Origin: Secundilactobacillus silagincola
GTDB taxonomy: Bacteria; Bacillota; Bacilli; Lactobacillales; Lactobacillaceae
Reading direction: 5' to 3'
Assembly: GCF_002583405.1 (NCBI RefSeq)
Contig: NZ_BCMJ01000004.1
Coordinates: 1-64,000, forward strand
DNA: 64,000 nt
This document shows positions 19,430 to 28,600 of this stretch, one piece after another (the stretch's first letter is position 1; the number at the start of each line of letters is the position of its first letter). The notes below the pieces were generated by a model. The model saw only the letters and a program-made list of their open reading frames with translations. It did no database searches and was not told where the DNA came from. Position numbers and translations under genes: made by a program.

Positions 19430-19621
19430 TTAGTCAGTTTGTGGTTTCTTTTCTAAAACCTTTTTCAGCTTTTTTTCAAACTCGCGACGACTTAACATCA
19501 CGATGTGGCCGCATCCGGTACACTTGATTTTAATATCAGCGCCCATCCGGATAATCTCCCAGCGGTTAACACCACATGGGTGCGGCTTCTTCATTTCAAC
19601 TAAATCACCTAAATCGTACAT
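19430..19621 (-). CDS. DUF951 family protein
   Basis: The protein has 63 residues. It begins MYDLGDLVEMKKPHPCGVN and carries two Cys motifs (HPCG and KCTGCGHIVML), the signature of DUF951, a small probable zinc-binding or nucleic-acid-binding family of unknown function. The start follows AGGAGGG. It sits 10 bases after parB and 22 before ychF, an order kept in many Lactobacillales, so it is co-transcribed. Confidence 0.93.
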   Translation of the reverse strand: MYDLGDLVEMKKPHPCGVNRWEIIRMGADIKIKCTGCGHIVMLSRREFEKKLKKVLEKKPQTD

Positions 19622-19631
19622 CGAATCCCTC

Positions 19632-20513
19632 CTAGTCTAAATGAACGTCGAGAATATCCAGAATCCGGCTTAAGTCATCATCTGACATATACTCGATTTC
19701 AATCTTACCTTGACCGTCTTCTTTAGACTCACTGATGGTGACCTGAGTCCCAAATTTTTCTTGAAGGACGTTTTCACCTGCTCGCAAGTATGGTGATTTT
19801 TGCTTGATGCGCTTCTTCGGCTTAGCGGCTGTTTGGCCGTTCATCTTGTTAACAACACTCTCCAAAGCACGCACGGTCATTTTCCCATCCGCCGCACGGT
19901 TAGCTAAGCTCACCATCTGCGAACGGTCTTTCAATGACAGCAATGTCCGAGCTTGTCCCATAGAAAGCCGCTTCTTTTGCAGTAACTCCTTGACCTGCTT
20001 TGGCAGACCCAGTAACCGTAAATAGTTAGCAATATATGGGCGACTCTTGCCTAACCGTGAGGAAACTTGTGCCTGGGTCAGGTTTAAGTTGCTCATCAGC
20101 ATCTCGTAGGCTTCAGCCTCTTCCAACGGTGTGAGATCTTCACGCTGCAAGTTTTCCATGACGGCGATTTCCATCATCTGGGGTTCAGTCACTTCACGGA
20201 CGATTGCTGGAATCGTTTCGTTCTTAATCAATCGAGACGCACGAACCCGTCGTTCACCAGCCAAAATCTCGTATCGAGCAACTTCTGGGTCTGGTTGGCG
20301 AACAATGATGGGCTGGAACACACCTGATTTTTGAATCGATTTTGCCAGATCCTTTAACGCTGCCTGGTCAAATTTTTGACGTGGCTGATACGGATTTGGG
20401 CGGATCTGATCGAGTTTGATATCGATCACTGTTTCTACATCTGGGTCAACGCTATTATCCGCAAATAATGCTTCAATGCCGCGTCCAAGCCCCTTATTAT
20501 TTTTGTTTGCCAT
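19632..20513 (-). CDS. parB: Chromosome partitioning protein ParB
   Basis: ParB is a CTP-dependent DNA clamp that loads at parS sites and works with ParA to segregate the origin. ATG 20513 gives 293 residues starting MANKNNKGLGRGIEALF, the typical ParA-stimulating N-terminus. The CTP-binding core has IRPNPYQPR, GVFQPIIVR and the GERR motif (EILAGERRVRASRLI). The helix-turn-helix is LTQAQVSSRLGKSRPYIANYLRLL, and a C-terminal dimerisation part follows. The gene overlaps the 3' end of parA by 17 bases, which implies translational coupling. Confidence 0.96.
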   Translation of the reverse strand: MANKNNKGLGRGIEALFADNSVDPDVETVIDIKLDQIRPNPYQPRQKFDQAALKDLAKSIQKSGVFQPIIVRQPDPEVARYEILAGERRVRASRLIKNETIPAIVREVTEPQMMEIAVMENLQREDLTPLEEAEAYEMLMSNLNLTQAQVSSRLGKSRPYIANYLRLLGLPKQVKELLQKKRLSMGQARTLLSLKDRSQMVSLANRAADGKMTVRALESVVNKMNGQTAAKPKKRIKQKSPYLRAGENVLQEKFGTQVTISESKEDGQGKIEIEYMSDDDLSRILDILDVHLD

Positions 20514-21270
20514 GAGCAGCTGCCACTTCCTTTGCGAGTTGCGAATAAACTTTTGCACCAGTTGACTTAGGGTCATAATCCATAATTGGCAAGCCGTGGC
20601 TTGGAGCCTCAGATAACCGAACGTTACGCGGAATAATAGTCTCGTAAACGTTGTCCTTAAAGTATTTCTTCACTTCTTCATTGACCTGGTGTCCCAAATT
20701 AGTACGAGCATCGTACATCGTCAGCAAAACACCTTCAATCTTCAGGTTTGGATTGAAATGTTTTCGAACCAGTTGGATCGTATTCAACAATTGACTGAGC
20801 CCTTCCAACGCATAATACTCGCTTTGGACAGGGATCAAGATCGAGTTGCTGGCGGTAAAAGCATTAATCGTCAGTAACCCCAATGAAGGCGGACAATCTA
20901 CTAAAATAAAGTCATATTGGTCTTGGATTGTCTTAACTGCATCCAGTAAACGAGTCTCACGAGCAATCTGACTTGTTAGCTCAATCTCAGCACCTGACAG
21001 TTGAATGGTTGCCGGCACAATATCTAAATTTTTATGACTCGTATGTAAAATCACGTCAGTAATGGGTTCTTCATTGACTAAAACATCGTAAATATCTTTT
21101 GAAATGGAGGACTTGGCAATACCAACCCCACTGGTTGCGTTTCCCTGTGCATCGATATCCACTAACAATACCCGGTTGCCAAGGTTGGCCAGTCCTGCGC
21201 CTAAGTTCACTGAAGTCGTCGTTTTGCCGACTCCGCCTTTTTGATTTGCAAGCGCAATTATATCTGCCAT
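20497..21270 (-). CDS. parA: Chromosome partitioning ATPase ParA (Soj)
   Basis: The 257-residue protein has a deviant Walker A motif NQKGGVGKTTTSVNLGAGLA at residues 8-27, a switch region (DIDAQGNATSG), FILVDCPPSLGLLT as Walker B, and the conserved C-terminal RLSEAPSHGLPIMDYD. It binds DNA non-specifically with ATP and moves ParB-bound origins; in Bacillus it also affects DnaA. It follows noc by 17 bases and overlaps parB. The SD (AAGGAG) is 12 bases from the ATG, slightly long. Confidence 0.97.
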   Translation of the reverse strand: MADIIALANQKGGVGKTTTSVNLGAGLANLGNRVLLVDIDAQGNATSGVGIAKSSISKDIYDVLVNEEPITDVILHTSHKNLDIVPATIQLSGAEIELTSQIARETRLLDAVKTIQDQYDFILVDCPPSLGLLTINAFTASNSILIPVQSEYYALEGLSQLLNTIQLVRKHFNPNLKIEGVLLTMYDARTNLGHQVNEEVKKYFKDNVYETIIPRNVRLSEAPSHGLPIMDYDPKSTGAKVYSQLAKEVAAAHGKQK

Positions 21271-21287
21271 CGGTTTTCGTCACTCCT

Positions 21288-22112
21288 TTATGATTTTTTC
21301 ATGATGTCGATAGTAATTCGGTAACTATCGTCATTATCTTCTTCCGTTGTTTTTACTTTTAAACCAGCATTGCTAACCATCTTCAAGGACTTCTTAATGG
21401 TATTCACGGCCACCCGGGTATCGGCTGAAACGGACTTGATTCTTGGTTTCGGCTTAGCTTTAGCACGGTGACGCTGAATTAGCCGCTCCGCATCACGGAC
21501 TGTCAAATGATCAGCAATGATTCGCTTTAGCAGTTCTTCTTGCTGTTTTGGCGTTACGGCCAACAGTGCTCGTCCGTGCCGTTCACTGATTTCCTCATTC
21601 ATAATAGCTTCTTGAACAGGGTCACTGAGTTTCAGCAATCGCAGCTTGTTAGCAATAAACGATTGGCTTTTACCGACTTCAGTGGCCAGTTGGCTTTGCG
21701 TCAGCTTATTAAGCTTCATCAAAGCTTGATAAGCCTGGGCCTCCTCGATGGGCGTTAAGCCTTCCCGCTGCAAGTTTTCAATCAGTGCCAGCGATGCGGT
21801 TTCATCATCGGATAAAGATTGAATAATTGAAGGAACTTCACGCCAATTCAATGATTTCACTGCACGGTAGCGACGTTCCCCAGCAATAATTTCGTATTGA
21901 TGCGGTTCGTACTCCCGTAAGACGATTGGTTGCAGTAAGCCATGATCCGAAATGGTTTGTGCCAATTCATCAATACTGCGCTTATTAAACACGTGACGCG
22001 GTTGAAACCGGTTTGGCACAATTGCGTCAACCGGTACCATGACGACTTTCTGTTTGATACTTTCATTATTTTGCTGGTTAGATTTATCATGACCAAATAA
22101 CGAAAACGCCAT
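21288..22112 (-). CDS. noc: Nucleoid occlusion protein Noc
   Basis: This ParB paralogue blocks FtsZ assembly over the nucleoid after binding NBS sites. The 274-residue protein begins MAFSLFGHDK, matching the amphipathic membrane-binding N-terminus of Noc. IVPNRFQPRHVF, the GERR motif (IIAGERRYRAVK), the helix-turn-helix LTQSQLATEVGKSQSFIANKLRLL and a short C-terminal domain follow. Its position between rsmG and parA is the standard place for noc, and supports Noc over a second ParB. It starts 21 bases after rsmG. Confidence 0.94.
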   Translation of the reverse strand: MAFSLFGHDKSNQQNNESIKQKVVMVPVDAIVPNRFQPRHVFNKRSIDELAQTISDHGLLQPIVLREYEPHQYEIIAGERRYRAVKSLNWREVPSIIQSLSDDETASLALIENLQREGLTPIEEAQAYQALMKLNKLTQSQLATEVGKSQSFIANKLRLLKLSDPVQEAIMNEEISERHGRALLAVTPKQQEELLKRIIADHLTVRDAERLIQRHRAKAKPKPRIKSVSADTRVAVNTIKKSLKMVSNAGLKVKTTEEDNDDSYRITIDIMKKS

Positions 22113-22133
22113 CCTAATCGTCCCCCTTTCTAG

Positions 22134-22862
22134 CTAATCACCCAGCGGTTCTTTGTTTGGCGTTCCAGCCTTACGCGGGTACCGCTTCGGCGTTTGTTTA
22201 ACCTTGTCAATAACCACAATGTGGCGTTCGTCCCCTGATTCAGGCAAGGTAAATGATTGGTCTAAGCTGAGTTTGCCACCTAATGTTGCAATGGCCGACT
22301 GTGAATGTGCCAGCTCGTTTTCAGTCTGCTGGGCCTTTAAAGCAATAAACTGACCGTGCAGTTTAACTAATGGTAAACAGAGTTCACTCAAGACACTCAT
22401 CCGAGCCACTGCACGCGCAGTTACCACATCGTAAGCTTCCCGATGTTCTGATCGTTTACCGCCGAATTCCTCGGCCCGTGCATGATACACACTAACACCT
22501 GTTAGGCCTAAATCAGCAATCAAATCCTTCAAAAAATTGATTCGCTTATTCAGGGAATCCACGATGGTGACTTGCAGTCGCGGAAACAGGATCTTCATCG
22601 GTAATGATGGGAATCCCGCCCCAGCACCGACATCGCACAGGGTCAGTTTTTCAGTACGTAGCTCTGGCACATAAAAGGCGGGCGTCACTGAATCATAAAA
22701 ATGCTTCAGATAAACGTCGCCTCTTTCGGTGATAGTTGTTAAATTAAGATGCTGGTTAGTCTCGACCAAAATTTTAAAATATTGGTCGAACTGTTGCATT
22801 TGCTGCTCAGAAACCGTAATTCCTTGGGCTTTTAAGGCAGCAATAAATTGACTGTTATTCAT
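22134..22862 (-). CDS. rsmG: 16S rRNA (guanine527-N7)-methyltransferase
   Basis: RsmG (GidB) methylates G527 of 16S rRNA; its loss gives low-level streptomycin resistance in other bacteria. The 242-residue protein has the SAM-binding motif [30 protein letters not shown] and the conserved [10 protein letters not shown]. It starts at ATG 22862 with an AGGAGA site and is the first gene of the rsmG-noc-parA-parB-DUF951-ychF block. The C-terminal tail [16 protein letters not shown] is typical. Confidence 0.96.
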   Translation of the reverse strand: MNNSQFIAALKAQGITVSEQQMQQFDQYFKILVETNQHLNLTTITERGDVYLKHFYDSVTPAFYVPELRTEKLTLCDVGAGAGFPSLPMKILFPRLQVTIVDSLNKRINFLKDLIADLGLTGVSVYHARAEEFGGKRSEHREAYDVVTARAVARMSVLSELCLPLVKLHGQFIALKAQQTENELAHSQSAIATLGGKLSLDQSFTLPESGDERHIVVIDKVKQTPKRYPRKAGTPNKEPLGD

Positions 22863-22883
22863 TGAGATCTCCTAAGACATTCT

Positions 22884-22916
22884 GTGAAACACTTTGTTTC
22901 ACGCTCTAGTATACTT
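22884..22916 (-). promoter_or_regulatory. Probable rsmG promoter -10 and adjoining inverted repeat
   Basis: On the minus strand a -10-like TATACT (around 22911-22916) is followed at once by GTGAAACAAAGTGTTTCAC, a perfect 8-bp inverted repeat (22884-22902). The arms are parS half-sites (consensus TGTTTCACGTGAAACA) but in swapped order, at the expected position of the transcription start, where an operator would act. Confidence 0.45.
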
Positions 22917-23023
22917 TACATTAATTATGGTATGTACGCAAGCTCTTAACCGTGGTTATTGCTGGCTATTTTGAACTTTTTTATGTGGAATTTATGCTAA
23001 GCTGTTAGCTCATTTCGTTCCAC

Positions 23024-23160
23024 GTTCAGGATAACTCGTCGTGCAGGCGCTCCGGAGCTAGCACCTCGCTACGCTCGGGGCGGATCTCCTCCGTCACCTG
23101 ATGATGTAACCGAGCAAAGAACGCTCGCTAACGTCATCGACACCACGATTTATCCTGAAC
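23024..23160. repeat. Palindromic element with GTTCAGGATAA ends (family 2)
   Basis: GTTCAGGATAA at 23024 and TTATCCTGAAC ending at 23160 are perfect 11-bp terminal inverted repeats, extended by CGTCGTG/CACCACG. The GC-rich inside contains further small hairpins and no open frame. It resembles a miniature inverted-repeat element. On the minus strand its flank reads GAGTGTTCAGG, similar to the start of family 1. Confidence 0.7.
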
Positions 23161-23263
23161 ACTCCACTGCATTTACTGAGTAGATTTTCGGCCACACAAC
23201 TACAACGTTGCTGACGCAAATACGGTTCTGTAGAGAAGTCCCCACAACATCAGCGGAACGGAA

Positions 23264-23538
23264 GGCGCTGGGGCTCAGCGGTGTCGGTGATACTTGGAAG
23301 CTGACAGTGGCGAAGCCCTGGCTGCTTTCTAGTATCACGCGAGACGGAGGAGATCCATTTGAGGCTAGAGTGCGGAACGAGGCGTTAAGAGAGTGGAGTA
23401 TAAGGTGCTTAGACCAAAAACCCCGAACTTGGGTTTATGGTCTAAGTGACTTATATGCAACTCTCTGCCTCGTGGAACACGTTTGGGCCATGTTGCATTA
23501 GCTCTGGAGCGAGCCACCGCGTTCCAGCCCCAAGCGCC
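23264..23538. repeat. Second large palindromic element, split by a family 1 repeat
   Basis: GGCGCTGGGGCT at 23264 pairs with AGCCCCAAGCGCC ending 23538. Inside is a hairpin GTGATACTTGGAAGC / GCTTTCTAGTATCAC. The 14-mer GACGGAGGAGATCC (23343-23356) also occurs inverted in the neighbouring element (23082-23095), and both share a TAGCTC-GGAGCG word. The two elements are therefore related, and this one is interrupted at 23368-23486. The 22863-23725 gap holds no gene I can support. Confidence 0.6.
23368..23486 (+). repeat. Family 1 structured repeat nested in another palindrome
   Basis: Full plus-oriented copy from TAGAGTGCGGAACGAGGCG to CGTGGAACACGTTTGGG. The inner stem is CTTAGACC/GGTCTAAG with terminal AAACCCCGAACTTGGGTTT, where a loop-proximal pair differs from other copies on both sides. 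It lies inside the element at 23264-23538. Confidence 0.85.
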
Positions 23539-23651
23539 TGAAGTGGAGCGAAAGTTCTAGCGTTATTTAGCTGTCCGCATACTTTTTCATTATACTAGAC
23601 AATTCCCATCATTGGAAACAGTCCACCAAATTTCTAGCCAAAATAAATAAA

Positions 23652-23689
23652 CCGCCCCAAGCCCCTTACAGCTTGTGGCGGTTCATTTG
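23652..23689 (-). terminator. Terminator of the nucleoside hydrolase operon
   Basis: AACCGCCACAAG pairs with CTTGGGGCGGTT, followed by TATTTATTTT on the minus strand. Confidence 0.8.
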
Positions 23690-23725
23690 TATAGTGGTAT
23701 AAACAGCGTTATAAACTAAATTAAT

Positions 23726-24640
23726 TTACTTTGACATGTTAGTGACTTCTTCGATGAACCACTTGTTGAAGGCAGCTGCATCGATATCAACACAAACAGA
23801 GGCGTTAGTCTTACCGTCGTGGTAGGCACCGCGAATGTCGCCAACCGTTTCGCCCATTGCTGGACCTTCCGTTTGAACATCGACCCACATCTCTTTAGTG
23901 GTGATTGCTTCTGGATGAAGCAGATAGAAGATCGTGTTCACATCGTGCATTGCGATGCCGCTGTCTGAGTTATCACCATCGTGAATGATAATGTCATGGA
24001 GCATCTTACCAGTTTCGTTTAACGTTGGTAATTTTTCGATACTTTCATGAGTTAACAAAGCCTTCATGGTAATATCCAAACCAACCATCACGATTGGCAC
24101 ACCTGAATTGTAAACGATTCGGGCAGCGTGAGGATCAGTGAAGACGTTGAATTCAGCAGCACTCGTCATGTTACCCATGCCCAATGAGCCACCCATAGCA
24201 ACGATTCGTTCAATGTTGTCCTTCACTTCTGGATATTCAGAGAACAATAAGGCGATGTTGGTGTACGAACCCGTTGGCACCAGCGTAATCTTTTCATCAC
24301 TGGCCATGATGGCGTCGCGGAGTGCTTCAACGGCACTCTTGTTCATTGGCTTTGGTAAATCTTCTGGGAAGTCATATCCGGGCATTCCTGATTCACCATG
24401 GATCCGAGCGGCATCTTCGAATGGCTTGATCAGCGGTTGCTTAGCACCAGCTGCCACTGGGATATCGGAGTTGAAGAAACGAACTAATTTCAGCGCGTTC
24501 TTCGTGGTCTTATCCACCGTCACGTTACCGGCAACAGTTGTGATTAGCTTCAAATCGATGTTGTCATCGTTAATCGCCATGGTAATTGCAGCTGCATCGT
24601 CGATACCAGGATCGGTATCCATGATAATCTTGATTGTCAT
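23726..24640 (-). CDS. Ribonucleoside hydrolase (inosine-uridine family)
   Basis: The cytosolic enzyme cleaves the N-glycosidic bond of ribonucleosides to free base plus ribose. The calcium-binding signature DTDPGIDDAAA is at residues 8-18, followed by MGGSLGMGNMTSAAEFNVFTDPHAA and the C-terminal metal ligand in AMHDVNTIFYLL. At 304 residues it fits RihA/B/C-type enzymes; base preference cannot be read. GGAGG precedes the start by nine bases. It lies 29 bases after a purine permease gene. With the CNT transporter and rpiA nearby, the set would import nucleosides, split them and feed ribose onward. Confidence 0.93.
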   Translation of the reverse strand: MTIKIIMDTDPGIDDAAAITMAINDDNIDLKLITTVAGNVTVDKTTKNALKLVRFFNSDIPVAAGAKQPLIKPFEDAARIHGESGMPGYDFPEDLPKPMNKSAVEALRDAIMASDEKITLVPTGSYTNIALLFSEYPEVKDNIERIVAMGGSLGMGNMTSAAEFNVFTDPHAARIVYNSGVPIVMVGLDITMKALLTHESIEKLPTLNETGKMLHDIIIHDGDNSDSGIAMHDVNTIFYLLHPEAITTKEMWVDVQTEGPAMGETVGDIRGAYHDGKTNASVCVDIDAAAFNKWFIEEVTNMSK

Positions 24641-24669
24641 AATAATTAGCCTCCATGCTAAAATTTTTC

Positions 24670-25980
24670 TTATAGTAAAGCACTTAAAACCAAATCAATG
24701 AGAAACAATCCGCCTAAAACGTACATTGCTGGACTAACATTTCGGCCATCGCCACTTGCCAATCGTAAAATTGGGTAGAAGACGAAGCCGAATGCCAGTC
24801 CCGTTGAAATACTGTTGGTTAGCGGAATCAGCACAATAATCAGAAACGCCGGAAACCAGGCGGCAAAATCATGCATATCGATTGAGCCAATGGACTCCAT
24901 CATGATGGCACCGGTAATGATGATCACCGGCGCAATGGCTGCCTGTGGGACGTACGTCAACAGTGGAACAAAGAACGTGGAAATGGCAAACAGGATACCG
25001 GCAGTAATAGCCATCACACCAGTTCGACCACCGGATTCGATTCCCGAAGCACTCTCAGCAGCAGCCACAGTTGGGCTAGTACCCAGAAAGCCTGAAATCA
25101 AAGCCGTAACAGAACTGGCTTGAAATGCCCGTTTGAACTTCCGGTTATCCGGCAAGATTCCTTGCAAGAGCCCCATGGATTCAAACACGAGGATCATGGT
25201 CATAGAGAAAGCGGCCAAGATAAACGGAATCGTTAACGCCTTGGAAAAGTCACCGTGCATCAGGATTTGGTGGTAATCAGCTAGTCGTGATAAATGAACA
25301 CTGACACCCTGCTCATCACGAATGCCTAAAACGACACCGATGACACTGGTAACCACGATACCAATCAGAAAACCAGCTGGAACTTGCCGCAGAAATAAAA
25401 TCACACTCAGCAAAATACCAAAGATCGCCAGTAACGTGGCTGGTGCTGTTAAATTACCCAGCACAATCAGCGAATTTTTGCCAGCAACGATCAAGCCAGC
25501 CTTTTCCAAGCCAATCTCAACCAGAAACATCCCAATTCCGGCAGTAATACCGCTTTTCAATGAACTGGGGATGGCCTCTGCTAAGACTGAACTTAGCGGC
25601 GTAAAGGCCACCACCGCGTAAATTGCGCTGGCAACGATTGAAATAGCTACCGCCACCTGCCAAGACATGCCCATGGTGGCACAAATCGTGTAGGTAAAGA
25701 AGGCATTAACGCCCATACCAGGTGTTAAAATCACTGGCGCATTAGCGAAGAAGCCCATGATCAAACAGCCGATAACTGAACTGATGATTGTCGCAAAAAC
25801 GCTAAGGTCCGTGGGAATCCCAGCATCTTTTAGAATCACTGGATTCACAATAATAATGTACGAAATGGCAAAGAAGCCAGTCAGCCCCGCAATAATTTCT
25901 TGCTTCAGCAGCGTCTTATTCTGCCATACCTGTCGTAATGACATCCCGTTCTTTGCTTCAAGTTGTTGCGTTTGTTTCAT
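24670..25980 (-). CDS. NCS2-type purine permease (AzgA/PbuG-like)
   Basis: The 436-residue protein has about 12-13 hydrophobic helices. Motifs typical of the guanine/hypoxanthine/adenine branch are GMGVNAFFTYTICATMGMSWQVA, IGMFLVEIGLEKAGLIV and FLGTSPTVAAAESASGIESGGRTG. It is expected to carry free purine bases by proton symport. The start ATG follows AGGATAGGG. It is first of a two-gene unit with the nucleoside hydrolase, so it could import bases or export those freed by hydrolysis. Confidence 0.92.
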   Translation of the reverse strand: MKQTQQLEAKNGMSLRQVWQNKTLLKQEIIAGLTGFFAISYIIIVNPVILKDAGIPTDLSVFATIISSVIGCLIMGFFANAPVILTPGMGVNAFFTYTICATMGMSWQVAVAISIVASAIYAVVAFTPLSSVLAEAIPSSLKSGITAGIGMFLVEIGLEKAGLIVAGKNSLIVLGNLTAPATLLAIFGILLSVILFLRQVPAGFLIGIVVTSVIGVVLGIRDEQGVSVHLSRLADYHQILMHGDFSKALTIPFILAAFSMTMILVFESMGLLQGILPDNRKFKRAFQASSVTALISGFLGTSPTVAAAESASGIESGGRTGVMAITAGILFAISTFFVPLLTYVPQAAIAPVIIITGAIMMESIGSIDMHDFAAWFPAFLIIVLIPLTNSISTGLAFGFVFYPILRLASGDGRNVSPAMYVLGGLFLIDLVLSALL

Positions 25981-26093
25981 GTAAATAATCCCTATCCTTT
26001 CGTCGTTGAGACGGTTGTGATCGGGGTTGCATCGTTATTCCAAACGATGGGTTTCAGCTGGCATTCGCCAGTTTCGACACCCTAGGCCACAAC

Positions 26094-26126
26094 AGCCCAG
26101 ACCGAAAAGATTACTCGATCTGGGCT
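26094..26126 (-). terminator. Hairpin after the CNT transporter gene
   Basis: AGCCCAGATCGAG pairs with CGGTCTGGGCT. There is no good T-run on the minus strand, so termination is uncertain. Confidence 0.4.
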
Positions 26127-26173
26127 ATTCGTGGTTTTAAAACTTAATTAATCGACTTATGCGTAAGTGGTGA

Positions 26174-27433
26174 TTACCAAACAAATAAGCCCACGATACC
26201 AGCAGATAAGAGTGAAACCAAGATACCTGACAATAACATGTAACCAACGTTCTTAGAAATCAAAGAGTTGGATTCTTTGTCAGCCAAGCCCTTGAAGGCA
26301 CCGATAATCATACCAGTCGTACTGAAGTTAGCAAATGAAGTCAAGAAGACTGTCAATTGTGCTTGATAATGGGCACCGTATTTAGCAACATCATGAATCG
26401 TTGGGGCAATCTTACCCATAACAACGAATTCGTTAGTGACTAACTTCGTCCCCATGTATTGAGCAAATTGGAATGCGTCGTTGACGTTCAAACCCATCAA
26501 CCATGCAAATGGGAACATGATGATACCCAAGATGTGTTCAAGTGACAGCCATGGGTTGATCAAGCCTAACAGCTTATCGATCAAACCAGCTAAGGCAACG
26601 AAGGCGATAACGTTAGCGGCAATGATCAAGATCAAACGGCCGGCACCTAAGATTGAATCACCCAAGAATGAGAAGAATGGTTCTTTCTTACCATCGTCCA
26701 TTTCGGCTTCTTCAGCAGCAGAACCGCCACCGATTTTAGCAATGGTGTCTTCTTCTGGCTTAACCGATACAGGGTTCAAAATGTTAGTAACGATAATAGC
26801 GTTTAAGATGTTCAACGGAATCGCAGTCAGAACGTAGTTACCAGGAACCATCTGGGTATAAGCACCCACAATGGAAGCAGTGATACATGACATCGACATC
26901 ATAGCCAACGTGACGTTACGTTCTGCACGCATTGATTGGATTTGAAGACGTGAAACAGCCAATGCTTCAGTGTTACCAAGGAACATCATCTCAACTGAGA
27001 AGAATGATTCGAACTTTGGTTGACCAGTAATAGCTGATAAACCGCGGCCGATCCACTTGATGATCCAAGGTAAGAAACCAATGTAAGTTAAGATATCAAA
27101 CATTGGTACAATCAGCAGGATAGGTAGCAGTGAACTGGTAATAAAGTTCATCGACTTAGCAGTCCCACCAAATTGTGGCGTTACCCAGTTAGGTAAGGCA
27201 AAGACGATACCTTGATAAGCCACTTGAACTAACCAGTTGAATCCGTTGGCAGCAGCCTGAACGGCATCACGGCCCCAAGCAAAACTAGTCAAGATCCAAG
27301 CGATAACCAGGTTAAGCACGAGGACGATAGCAGTTGACTTCCAGTTGATCGTCTTCTTACTCTTCGAGAACAGGAACGCGATCCCGAGATAAACAATGAC
27401 CCCAATAATGTTGACGATTAAGTACATCGACAT
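26174..27433 (-). CDS. nupC: NupC/CNT-family nucleoside transporter
   Basis: The 419-residue protein matches concentrative nucleoside transporters. N-terminal helices are followed by the gate region PNWVTPQFGG, PMFDILTYIGFLPWIIKWIGRGLSAI, FFSVEMMFLGNTEALAVSRLQIQSM (family-specific, with QIQS in place of other signatures), GLNVNDAFQFAQYMGTKLVTNEFV and LTSFANFSTTGMIIGAF. It should import nucleosides with protons or sodium. The start ATG 27433 follows AGAAGG at nine bases. It has a separate, very long upstream region (see 27434-28630). Nucleoside transport is certain at family level, specificity is not. Confidence 0.93.
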   Translation of the reverse strand: MSMYLIVNIIGVIVYLGIAFLFSKSKKTINWKSTAIVLVLNLVIAWILTSFAWGRDAVQAAANGFNWLVQVAYQGIVFALPNWVTPQFGGTAKSMNFITSSLLPILLIVPMFDILTYIGFLPWIIKWIGRGLSAITGQPKFESFFSVEMMFLGNTEALAVSRLQIQSMRAERNVTLAMMSMSCITASIVGAYTQMVPGNYVLTAIPLNILNAIIVTNILNPVSVKPEEDTIAKIGGGSAAEEAEMDDGKKEPFFSFLGDSILGAGRLILIIAANVIAFVALAGLIDKLLGLINPWLSLEHILGIIMFPFAWLMGLNVNDAFQFAQYMGTKLVTNEFVVMGKIAPTIHDVAKYGAHYQAQLTVFLTSFANFSTTGMIIGAFKGLADKESNSLISKNVGYMLLSGILVSLLSAGIVGLFVW

Positions 27434-28595
27434 TAAACTAAACCTTCTTTCTTATTTTTGCTATACACCGGGTAGCTGAATCGTTAAGAAAACTGCTTTT
27501 ACTGACATCGTTGCTTGCTACTTAAATTCAGAATAATGGCACGTACTTCGCAACTAGCAACGAGAAAGTTCAGCGCTTTCATAAATCTTCAGACACGCAG
27601 GCACAGCTTCAGCAATAACCACCACTCACTTATTTGAAATAAACAAGTAAGCAAAGCCCATTTTACCCTGTTTTAGGGTTTCCGTAAATACACCTTCGAT
27701 AAATCCAGGTAGCAAATCTACATAAGTTAAAACTCAATGAGTGAAACTAATCACAGAGTATCAACTAATAGACGTTATTTGATATGTCAAAAATGGCAAT
27801 AAAAAAAGAATCTACTATTCATCTAATGATTAGTAAATCCTTTTACAAGGGAATTTATCCCTCAAAGTTGCCCCTGCCAAGGAATTACATTATACCATTA
27901 TGCTTGCTAGAATAGTATCGAAAATGGACCCCAAAAAATTAGACTCAAGGTTGAAATGATTGCTTTCACCCTTGAGCCCCTATGAAACTTTGTTGGAAGA
28001 GACGAAACCGTTTAACCAGCTTACCCGCTTCGTAAACATTAATTTAATAATCTATCGCCTCAAAAACTTATTTCTAGTCAACTGCCGTAATAGTCTTGTC
28101 AATGACATATCAGTTTCAATTACCGTTTAACTAGATGAGATGACACTATGAAACTTTTTGAATCTCATGAACTCAACTCTCTACACTCCAAAGGTTATTA
28201 CATAACCATCGTATAGACCCAGCCTACATCACATTCGAACCCTTTATAACCCCTAAGAAAATATCACTACATCTAAGACATTCGCACGTTTTAGCAGAAA
28301 CGCTAAGCATATGACACATATTCAGTTAGTGGTGAAACAAAAACCTTAGGTGGCTAGCGTTCGTTAGAAATTCTCGCTTTGAAACATTGGTGCTTGATGA
28401 AACTAGATACTTCGTGAAACTTGTTACTAATGAAACATTCGAACTTTACTTCTGAAGCCTTAAACAGTTGGAACCAAACGTCTTTGCTGTTTGTTGCCAA
28501 TCATTTACTTCGATCTACAAAACGGGATCAATTCATAATCGGTAAAACTTTACAACTTAGAAACGTCCTGGTACCGGCTTCTTATCTCTTCCACG
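27434..28595. other. 1.2-kb AT-rich region without a gene upstream of nupC
   Basis: No frame with coding character is present on either strand. It contains a fragment at 27926-27950 resembling the end of an IS3-type element (TGGACCCCAAAAAATTAGAC), directly followed by a hairpin CTCAAGGTTGAAA/TTTCACCCTTGAG. The word TGAAAC recurs; four copies at 28380, 28398, 28415 and 28431 are spaced 16-18 bases. The promoter at its right end points toward nupC. Confidence 0.5.
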
Positions 28596-28600
28596 GTTAT

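Noticed and set aside
22884-22902. Authentic parS site
   Set aside because: Half-sites are in the opposite order from the parS consensus and separated by three bases, so it is reported as an operator candidate instead.
23208-23501. 97-residue plus-strand frame near 23.2 kb
   Set aside because: It crosses two palindromic elements and a family 1 repeat; no ribosome site, and the openness follows from GC-rich palindromes.
24138-24701. 187-residue plus-strand frame opposite the nucleoside hydrolase
   Set aside because: Antisense shadow of a conserved enzyme; its composition simply mirrors codon bias on the other strand.
27926-27960. Insertion sequence IS3-type copy
   Set aside because: Only a 20-25 base end-like word (TGGACCCCAAAAAATTAGAC) is seen, with no transposase and no matching second end, so it is reported only as a possible remnant.
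28370-28440. TGAAAC repeats as a CRISPR array or replication iterons
   Set aside because: Only six bases recur, spacing varies from 16 to 18 and there is no conserved longer unit, spacer set or rep/cas gene nearby.
27434-28600. Purine riboswitch or T-box upstream of nupC
   Set aside because: I searched by eye for the purine-aptamer core and the T-box sequence and found neither.
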